DNA from: Holosporales bacterium
Lineage (GTDB): Bacteria > Pseudomonadota > Alphaproteobacteria > RUG11792
Assembly (NCBI GenBank): GCA_031281515.1
Contig: JAITFF010000023.1
Span: 1 to 13,524, forward strand
DNA length: 13,524 nucleotides
Reading direction: 5' to 3'
Numbering within the stretch: position 1 is the stretch's first letter; each line of letters opens with the position of its first letter. The notes beneath the pieces were generated by a model that ran no database searches, was not told where the DNA came from, and saw only the letters and a list, made by a program, of their open reading frames with translations. The translations under genes and the position numbers were made by a program. Positions 7,124-13,524 of the stretch are shown in pieces.

Positions 7124-7198
7124 GATACCCAGTTTTGCAGGTTTGGAAAATCTAATGATACAAGTAGCTCTGATACCAACTACGAAACTTAGGTTATA

Positions 7199-10100
7199 CT
7201 AATCCGGCATGTCCTGAGGATTCAGTAATTTTTCGATATAAGTTTTAAGTTTTTCAAATTCACGTGTCGAATTATAAAACCAGTCAGTTGACCAGATTCT
7301 GTAAATGCGCCAACCTAATCCCTCCAATACCTGCTGCCGAATTACATCGCGTTCTCTGGCCGATTTTGATGAATGATATGTGGCGCCGTCACACTCTACT
7401 CCTACAAGATAACCATACTGATATTTCGGATGTTTTACCCCAAGGTCGATTCGATATCCGGCTACACCGACTTGCGGATGTACTTCGTAGCCGATGCTTT
7501 CCAGTCTTTCTTTTACGAACATTTCAAAGTCACTGTCGAGATCATGGCGAGTCTCTTCACCAGCGTCAATTACTCCCGTAAAAGCGTAAATCAGGAAGTT
7601 TTTTAACGCTTTGGCGCCCTGTGATGAGTTTTCGGAAATTTTGATATCTTCTGGCTTAAGCGACGTAAATATTACCATATTTTTCTTGGCACGCGTAAAT
7701 AATACGTTTAAGCGCCTATGTCCATGAGCACTATTAATTGGCCCAAAGCGCTGCATTACGACACCGTCCTTATCCGGACCATAGACGGTTGATATAAAAA
7801 TTGCGTCACGCTCATCTCCCTGGACACTTTCTAGATTTTTCACAAAGAACGACTCAAGGGTTGACTGCCACTTTGTCCTGTATTTGTGTGCGTGCGGATG
7901 CTCAACAAAAGCACGATCCATTTCCATTTCAATTAACTCCTTTTGTACTTGATTCATGGTAGCAATACCCAAACTGCGATCAGGATGTTTTCGCATAAAA
8001 TCCAGAGCAGCTTTTACAATGGCTTGCACTTCATCCATATTAGATTTCGCAGCATAACAACCACCGACATATTCCAGCTTTATTCCGAGCTCATGGGGAT
8101 TTTTGATTGGAGATGGGAACAAAACAAGGCCGTCGTCGTAGAAGTGGCGGTTTGAAAAAGCTATCAGGCTTTCATGTCTGGAGCGGTAGTGACGATTTAA
8201 AATGCGAGGCGGCCTGAAAGATGATAGCGCCAGATCCATAACGGCTTCGGACGTGAAATCTTCCTCTTCTTCTGTATCGCCGTCCATACCACCAAATTGG
8301 AAAAAGGATGTGGGGGGTAATTGCTGCTGATCTCCAACAACTACGATTTGTTTTGCGCGTGAAATACCACCTAATGCGTTTTCAAGTCGCATCTGAGATG
8401 CTTCATCGATAATTATAAGATCGAACATCGTTTTTTTGGGATCAAGATATTGGGCAACAGTCAGTGGAGACATCAGGAAACACGGTTTTATCGCTTGAAT
8501 AGATAAGCCTGCGCGTTCCATCAGATGTCTGATTGAAATATGACCACGTCGTTTGCTGAGTTCATTGCGAATTAGCGCCCCCTCCGTCCACCCACTTTTC
8601 CTGCCGTTACCGATACCTGGGAGTGGACGCGCCTCACTTAGTATATTGCTAAGTCGTTGTTTTTGCAGTAATAATATTTCGCTATCTAATTCTTTGATTC
8701 GCGTACGAGCTTTATCTAATTCCAACCCTTTTGCAGATGATAACTTTGGATAGCGGTTATAAATTTCACAAGCTATGTTGCGGTATATCATGTATTCAAA
8801 GGCCAACGGTAGTGTCGTGAAATCCAATTTTTCCCTATCATATACAGCTAGTAGTACACCTTTCAGATCTAAATTTGTCTTTGCGAGACGAGAATTAAAT
8901 TCTATATAGCTGCCGAGACTGTCGGATTTTTCCAATGCCGTTGCAAATAAAGATAAAAAATCACCGTATGATACGTTTTCCCAATTATCAACGCCAAACC
9001 GAACAGACAAACATAGAGATAACTGCCCACAAGACTTGGTGAAGAGGTCCTTGAGAACTATTTGCTGATTTTTGACTAACAGTCTGCCTTCAATAAATTC
9101 TTGCCAAGTTCTTACAAAATCATCATGGAAAAATCTGCTAAGATTACTAGCAACCTCCGGAACTGCTAGACAATTTTTGATAAATTCTACGGTGCGTTCG
9201 ATGTATTGAATGTCTGTATTAACGTCAGCATAAAGGTTCCCCATGGCCACCCTCGCGGCTGTGTTGTTTTTGATGGCATCTTCTGTTTCCGCAATTTTCT
9301 GCAGATTCGGTAGGTCCACCACTATTTCCGCAAAAGTCACGCTCTTGGAAGCGGCTATATTCTGGAGCGTATTCTTTACGCCACTGAGCCTTGCTATCCT
9401 ATCCTTGAAATCATCGAAGCAGTTCTCAATTGGCATATCTAATGTTGAACTTTTAATGGCGGCGATTTCAGCCTTTAGCGTGGCAAAACTGCTGTGTTTG
9501 GTAATGTTCCTGACTGAATCCAGCTCCTCTATACTGGCCGTTAAAATCCACTGACAGATGTTTCGCGCGAATTCGTCTTTTGCTGCGTAACGTTCGCGGA
9601 TACCGGTTGCCCATTTATTGATTTTAATCAGTTTTTCAAAATCGGTGTCAATACCATTGAAAGAGGAGCCGCAGATCATCTGTAGCTGCACATCCCGTTC
9701 AATCTTCTGTTGTTCTTCTTTAATATCAGCGATTTCTCGAAGTATTTCGACGGCCGCGTGAACATTAAACTTGGTTTTGCATTTGGACGCCGCAGCAAGA
9801 AATTTCTTCGCTTTTTGGTAAGCAGGAGTTAAAAGAGCAAAAAGTCCGGCGTTGGTGAGGGCTATAATATGTGAGCGGATCTCCTGCGGTTGCCCCATTA
9901 TTGAGAAATCATAATTTGCTTTATGTTCATCAATGAAATCACGAACACGTTTTTGTATACCTGCGGCATTTTTTAGGCGCTCCGTATTGATTTCTTCCAT
10001 GATGTCTTCTGTTTTAGTTATCAGATAAGTTCTAGGAACAGAGGTAACGCAATCTAAAATTTCCATCAGTATGTGGACTTTTTCTACATCATCATTTTTC

Positions 10101-12412
10101 GAAATACCAAAACGTTTCCCAATTTCCAGCAATTTGTCGCAAAGTTCCAATTCCTCCTTCAGATTTCTAATCTGTAATTCGATACCGGAAACCGCGAGAC
10201 TATCACATTTCAATTCTTCTGCAGACATAATCTGCGCTTCAATATCGCTGATCAGAGCAGTAGATGCCGAAATGTCCTTTAAGGTACGAATTTCTTTTTG
10301 CGCCGACCTGTAGATTTGAATATTTTCTACAAACTTCAAGAGAGCGTCGATATTTTCTCGGCTATCAAGCTTAGCGATTACTTCCAAATTGATGTTATCA
10401 GTAGCCGCATTGACCAGGATTTCCGTCTCGTTTAAAAATCTATCAAAATCACGAACAGAGTAATCTACAGATAAACCAAAATGCTCTGAGAAATATGTGA
10501 AGGCACTTTTCGTTTTTTCAAACTGCTCTTTTAAGTTGGCAACCAGTTGTTTTAATTCGTCCAGTTGAAATGGATTAAGGCCTGTATTGCCGACAAAATC
10601 CCATGGATGATGTCCGTTGATTGCCGCTTTGTCAATTTCTTCCTTGAGTAAAACGATACTTTTCAGATCATCCGTGTGTTCCATCAATTCACTTTCTGTC
10701 AGATCAACCTGTTCAAAAGGAAGCTTGATTTGCCGGATCGTAGAAAATAAATCACCAATGTGATCTTTGCGTAATTGCGCCGCCCATAGATACTCATGAA
10801 TCGTTTTACCTTGACACCCAAATGGAGAATTAAGTGCGTCTATATATTCGGTAATACAATTTTTATGACGTTTGAATTCACGAAGTTTGGAATCCAGATT
10901 CCAGTCATCGCTTTTACAAAAATATATGTCCAATCGTTCCTTGATAGATTTTAATACTTCAATTTTTTTTGCTTTTGTCGAATGAATCGCCAGACAGTAG
11001 GGGCCTAAATTTGCTTTGCTGAGACGCTCATACACAACGTTGAGAGCCGCCATCTTTTCTGCCAAAAACAATACAGTCTTCCCCTTAGCCAAAGCGCAGG
11101 CGATAATATTGGTGATCGTTTGAGATTTTCCAGTTCCGGGAGGGCCTGTAATAGCGAGATTTTTACCCTTCATCACGTCTACTATGGCGCTGTGCTGGGA
11201 AGCATCTGCCGATGTAATTAATATCGGAACGATCTCTTCCACCTCCGGTGTATCAATATCATAATCCTCTGCGTAACCGGTATCGGTCGACTCTTCCGAT
11301 CCAGCGAATAGGTGTTGTACGATTTTATTATCTGGAATTCCAACTCCATTCTGCCACTTTTTTTCACTCAAATCGTGGAACATCACCAACCTAGAAAAGC
11401 CGAATCGACCTATGGTGATAAAACGTTTAACGCACCATTTTTCTTTTTGGGGGACCTGCGCGTCTCTGATTAGATCGGCAATTTTAGCCATATAACATTC
11501 CGGCATTTCCTCTTCGATTAGCTCCGGGAGTTTCATTCCAAAATCTGCCTTGAGACGCTCCGACAAAGACAAATTGATTTCAGGATCTTCACCTGTGGCC
11601 TGCACACGATATGTGTAACCACTTCTAGATTGCTTTCTCTCAATTTCAAGTTGCAGTAGCAAAAGTGGTGAAACGCACGGCCTGTCGGAATTTTCGGATT
11701 CATACCATTGCAAAAAGCCGAAAGCAGAGTAAAGGGTATTTACTCCAGTTTCTTCGATATCGGAATGAATGTAGGAAACTAACCCGTTAAGTTTCCTAGA
11801 CATTTCCTCTGGAGTTAGGAGGCTTTGAATGAATTTTCCATCACGTTGTGTGATTTTTTCTTGATTCTCAGGTGTGGGATTGGGCATCTCATAGCTGGGA
11901 TTCAATCCGAATTTCATCGCGATTTCCACATTGGTCATGCTTTTCCGCTCTTTCCAAATGGGCAAATTTAATACTTCGCGAATTCTGTTCTTTAGACCGC
12001 GCTCAATCAGTTTGATTTTATCCAGAGCACCCTCTTCATCCTCTTTGATGGATTTAATTGCTTCTATATACTCTAGGTCCGTTAACTTAGCCTGCTCCAG
12101 ATGACTGATGAAAGTGTGCGTTTGCTCATCAGATGGAATTTGGCTCTCTTCCGGCAAGGCTAGAAAAGTGAAAGTTTCTCCCTCAAGAAACTTTTCGTAA
12201 AGGAAATCCGGTAACTCGTTGATTATCCGGATGTGCTGATGAGAGCGCTCGCTATGACTGAACGATATCAAGGCATTTCTTCTGCTCATATCCAAAAGCT
12301 TGCACCGATATTTCTCAACGCATTCTTTCACGAACGAATTCACGCTTTCATTTTGAGTTTGTATTTGAGCCACTTTAGTCATTTTTTTAGCAGCAACCAT
12401 ACTTCGATGCAC
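7199..12412 (-). CDS. Giant DUF4011-type SF1 helicase fused to a C-terminal MTES_1575/DUF559-like nuclease
   Basis: The 1737-residue ORF is uninterrupted. Residues 39-51 (LLDMSRRNALISF) open a DUF4011-like region. An SF1 (UPF1-like, AAA_11/AAA_12) helicase core follows: motif I GPPGTGKS (423-430), motif Ia KTVLFLAEKMAAL, motif II IIIDEAS (D1336, E1337), motif III GDQQQLPP (from 1360), motif IV-like NRHYRSRHESL, motif V SVQGDERDAIFIS, motif VI LNVLFTRAKKN (R1574). Between Ia and II lies an insertion of about 850 residues, charged and helical, probably coiled coil. The C-terminus has a PD-(D/E)XK pattern close to REase_MTES_1575/DUF559: GYRIDLG (D1656), VGVECDG (E1673, D1675), then H and RERD...GWRIYRIWSTDW. 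Proteins of this build are frequent in defence islands, so nucleic-acid degradation during phage or plasmid attack is a reasonable but unproven role. GTG 12412 is the longest start; ATG 12400 or ATG 12382 are possible. Confidence 0.88.
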   Translation of the reverse strand: MHRSMVAAKKMTKVAQIQTQNESVNSFVKECVEKYRCKLLDMSRRNALISFSHSERSHQHIRIINELPDFLYEKFLEGETFTFLALPEESQIPSDEQTHTFISHLEQAKLTDLEYIEAIKSIKEDEEGALDKIKLIERGLKNRIREVLNLPIWKERKSMTNVEIAMKFGLNPSYEMPNPTPENQEKITQRDGKFIQSLLTPEEMSRKLNGLVSYIHSDIEETGVNTLYSAFGFLQWYESENSDRPCVSPLLLLQLEIERKQSRSGYTYRVQATGEDPEINLSLSERLKADFGMKLPELIEEEMPECYMAKIADLIRDAQVPQKEKWCVKRFITIGRFGFSRLVMFHDLSEKKWQNGVGIPDNKIVQHLFAGSEESTDTGYAEDYDIDTPEVEEIVPILITSADASQHSAIVDVMKGKNLAITGPPGTGKSQTITNIIACALAKGKTVLFLAEKMAALNVVYERLSKANLGPYCLAIHSTKAKKIEVLKSIKERLDIYFCKSDDWNLDSKLREFKRHKNCITEYIDALNSPFGCQGKTIHEYLWAAQLRKDHIGDLFSTIRQIKLPFEQVDLTESELMEHTDDLKSIVLLKEEIDKAAINGHHPWDFVGNTGLNPFQLDELKQLVANLKEQFEKTKSAFTYFSEHFGLSVDYSVRDFDRFLNETEILVNAATDNINLEVIAKLDSRENIDALLKFVENIQIYRSAQKEIRTLKDISASTALISDIEAQIMSAEELKCDSLAVSGIELQIRNLKEELELCDKLLEIGKRFGISKNDDVEKVHILMEILDCVTSVPRTYLITKTEDIMEEINTERLKNAAGIQKRVRDFIDEHKANYDFSIMGQPQEIRSHIIALTNAGLFALLTPAYQKAKKFLAAASKCKTKFNVHAAVEILREIADIKEEQQKIERDVQLQMICGSSFNGIDTDFEKLIKINKWATGIRERYAAKDEFARNICQWILTASIEELDSVRNITKHSSFATLKAEIAAIKSSTLDMPIENCFDDFKDRIARLSGVKNTLQNIAASKSVTFAEIVVDLPNLQKIAETEDAIKNNTAARVAMGNLYADVNTDIQYIERTVEFIKNCLAVPEVASNLSRFFHDDFVRTWQEFIEGRLLVKNQQIVLKDLFTKSCGQLSLCLSVRFGVDNWENVSYGDFLSLFATALEKSDSLGSYIEFNSRLAKTNLDLKGVLLAVYDREKLDFTTLPLAFEYMIYRNIACEIYNRYPKLSSAKGLELDKARTRIKELDSEILLLQKQRLSNILSEARPLPGIGNGRKSGWTEGALIRNELSKRRGHISIRHLMERAGLSIQAIKPCFLMSPLTVAQYLDPKKTMFDLIIIDEASQMRLENALGGISRAKQIVVVGDQQQLPPTSFFQFGGMDGDTEEEEDFTSEAVMDLALSSFRPPRILNRHYRSRHESLIAFSNRHFYDDGLVLFPSPIKNPHELGIKLEYVGGCYAAKSNMDEVQAIVKAALDFMRKHPDRSLGIATMNQVQKELIEMEMDRAFVEHPHAHKYRTKWQSTLESFFVKNLESVQGDERDAIFISTVYGPDKDGVVMQRFGPINSAHGHRRLNVLFTRAKKNMVIFTSLKPEDIKISENSSQGAKALKNFLIYAFTGVIDAGEETRHDLDSDFEMFVKERLESIGYEVHPQVGVAGYRIDLGVKHPKYQYGYLVGVECDGATYHSSKSARERDVIRQQVLEGLGWRIYRIWSTDWFYNSTREFEKLKTYIEKLLNPQDMPD

Positions 12413-12452
12413 AAAACTTCGTTATTCTACTCATAACGGCCTCTCGGGCTGG

Positions 12453-12481
12453 AGAATACTGAAAATTTTTGCAATTCTCAA
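12453..12481 (-). promoter_or_regulatory. Promoter of the helicase-nuclease gene, embedded in a dyad
   Basis: On the minus strand TTGAGA (12481-12476) and TATTCT (12458-12453) are separated by exactly 17 bp, about 40 bp upstream of the helicase start. The 6-bp inverted repeat GAGAAT/ATTCTC (12452-12457 and 12474-12479) overlaps both boxes, which could make a repressor site. No transcription data support it beyond the match. Confidence 0.5.
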
Positions 12482-12530
12482 GTTATATAAATTTAGACAA
12501 AATGGAGTTATTTTAGTTCTTATGATCTAT

Positions 12531-12721
12531 AATTAAATTAGCTTTCTTCGTACAATCAGACAATATCTCTGTGCTGCCGCCGCAAAATAAGCAACATTCT
12601 TACAATACTTTACAGTTATCCCTCTCCACTGTTTCATCTTTATGAGTTTATTAGACTTCATTCAGAATTAGATTAGCTCCATGCCAATTTAGAATTATAA
12701 AAAAAAACTTCTTACAATCAG
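12531..12721. repeat. Degenerate duplicated motif in AT-rich intergenic DNA
   Basis: Two short blocks recur in the same order. AATTAAATTAGCT (12531-12543) resembles AATTAGATTAGCT (12666-12678). CTTCGTACAATCAG (12546-12559) resembles CTTCTTACAATCAG (12708-12721). Each pair differs at one base, and the spacing within a copy differs (2 versus 29 bp). The rest of 12482-12760 is AT-rich and holds no convincing gene. A GAGGGT/ACCCTC stem with a 19-nt loop (12730-12760) is also present but has no adjacent T-run. The stretch may be a decayed duplication. Confidence 0.4.
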
Positions 12722-12768
12722 CGAATCTCGAGGGTTTGAAGTGATGCTGATACGACCCTCAGGTTAAC

Positions 12769-12797
12769 AAAAAAAAATTTAGCCGCCGAAGCGGCTA
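12769..12797 (-). terminator. Rho-independent terminator of the outer-membrane protein gene
   Basis: On the minus strand a 7-bp stem TAGCCGC/GCGGCTA is closed by a TTCG tetraloop (very stable UUCG in RNA). Two A residues and nine T residues follow. It lies about 50 bp after the stop of the beta-barrel gene. The plus strand after the stem is also T-rich, so it may act in both directions. Confidence 0.85.
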
Positions 12798-12845
12798 GAT
12801 AATTTTTTATGTTTTTTTTCTCAAATTCAGCCTGGAGGAGCAGAA

Positions 12846-13524
12846 TTAACTGAAGAGATATGTGAAGCCAACTTTGATCTTTAGAGATTGAACCTTAATT
12901 TCATGAGTTTCACCGAGGCGACTAACGTCGACTAGTGAATTAGACTCGTAGGCAGGAGTATCCACTGTTAGCGTACAGCTCGGTACCAAAGTCGCGCATA
13001 CATCGAAGGAAACATTTTTAGATATCTTAATGCCTCCGCCAATTCCCAAGCCAAACAAGATCTTTGACTTGTTCTTTTTGAAAATAACGCTGTTTGCTTG
13101 GCTGTTAGCGGTATTTGCATCTGCTCCATCTACAGTCACGTCCCTCAGAATATAATCTGCGGTTTTCACCACTCCGTCGACGTTGAAGTTTCCGGATCTC
13201 GTTGGGTTCTTCCCAGCAAAGGCTTTAATAGCTTCTTCGCTGCGATCGAAATTTATGACGAATCTAGAGTAACCTAACTCCAACGGGAAATACAATCTGC
13301 AGTTTCCGAGGGTGAATCCTGGTGCAAACCTCAAACCAAATGTGTAGTTCTGTTTTACACTGATATTGCTATCAGGCCTGACGAGATTTGTATCATATTT
13401 GTAATGCTCCCCAAATTGATCGAAAGTCTTGGATTCCACGGAATCGGTGGCTTTAATCCCACATTTTCCTGTTGAAAATTCCCCGAAAATGCCCACCGAG
13501 AAGAGGAACTTGTTACAGGATTTA
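12846..13524 (-). CDS. Outer-membrane beta-barrel (opacity/OmpA-like porin fold) protein, 5' end outside window
   Basis: The frame is open to the right edge; about 225 residues are visible and the start is off the window (the GTG at 13496 is internal: KFLFSVGIFGEF precedes and spans it). The sequence shows alternating amphipathic strands of an outer-membrane barrel, such as YTFGLRFAPGFTLG, CRLYFPLELGYSRFVI, SKILFGLGIGGGIKISKNVSFDVCATLVPSCTL and HEIKVQSLKIKVGFTYLFS. The last strand has the aromatic pattern recognised by the BAM complex (FTYLF), though the final residue is Ser. Long polar stretches between strands (e.g. DVTVDGADANTANSQANS) would be surface loops. This resembles the small barrel surface antigens common in intracellular Alphaproteobacteria, but I cannot assign a named family. 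It ends with its own UUCG-loop terminator and seems to be a single gene or the last of an operon. Confidence 0.75.
   Translation of the reverse strand, partial: KSCNKFLFSVGIFGEFSTGKCGIKATDSVESKTFDQFGEHYKYDTNLVRPDSNISVKQNYTFGLRFAPGFTLGNCRLYFPLELGYSRFVINFDRSEEAIKAFAGKNPTRSGNFNVDGVVKTADYILRDVTVDGADANTANSQANSVIFKKNKSKILFGLGIGGGIKISKNVSFDVCATLVPSCTLTVDTPAYESNSLVDVSRLGETHEIKVQSLKIKVGFTYLFS

Noticed and set aside
7167..7181. tRNA D-arm-like AGTTGGTATCAGAGC on the minus strand between the helicase and the intron.
   Set aside because: No matching acceptor stem, anticodon arm or T-arm can be built around it.
12730..12760. GAGGGT/ACCCTC hairpin near the terminator.
   Set aside because: The loop is 19 nt and neither strand has a T-run right after the stem, so it is not called as a terminator.

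Overview
This window looks like a piece of an alphaproteobacterial chromosome, most likely from a host-associated lineage such as Holosporales or Rickettsiales. That placement is an inference. It rests on a YfgM-type TPR protein typical of Alphaproteobacteria, a YerC/TrpR-type repressor leading a TrpXYZ-like amino-acid importer, a secreted patatin-like protein, and a small Gram-negative outer-membrane beta-barrel. There are no rRNA, tRNA or CRISPR loci.

Layout. Positions 1-704 (minus strand, cut by the left edge) encode a membrane-anchored TPR_21/YfgM-like protein. Positions 812-1225 (minus) hold an unrecognised 137-residue protein. Divergent from it, 1321-2520 (plus) encodes an exported protein with a patatin GxSxG motif but a degenerate oxyanion loop and no recognisable catalytic Asp. 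Next is a tight plus-strand operon at 2625-5364: a TrpR/YerC-like repressor, a substrate-binding protein, a permease and an ATPase, with every junction overlapping. A sigma70-type promoter precedes the operon. A clear dyad built from three GTGTTA half-sites covers its -10 box, so the repressor very probably controls its own operon and the importer in response to a ligand, probably tryptophan or another aromatic amino acid.

Positions 7115 down to about 5365 (minus) hold a group II intron. Its 5' boundary is supported by an 8-base IBS1/EBS1 match and its reverse-transcriptase/maturase ORF is intact. Domains V and VI are not visible: the ORF runs straight into the 3' end of the ATPase gene on the opposite strand, so the 3' end of the intron seems lost.

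Positions 7199-12412 (minus) encode a giant 1737-residue SF1 helicase with an N-terminal DUF4011-like region, a very long insertion between helicase motifs Ia and II, and a C-terminal DUF559/MTES_1575-type PD-(D/E)XK nuclease domain. It is a plausible single-gene defence system. It has a good promoter embedded in a dyad. An AT-rich 430-bp intergenic stretch follows, with a degenerate duplicated motif and a UUCG-loop terminator. That terminator ends an outer-membrane beta-barrel gene (12846 to beyond the right edge, minus).

The most promising items are the repressor/importer operon with its three-half-site operator, the 3'-truncated group II intron fused tail-to-tail with the ATPase gene, the helicase-nuclease, and the degenerate exported patatin.
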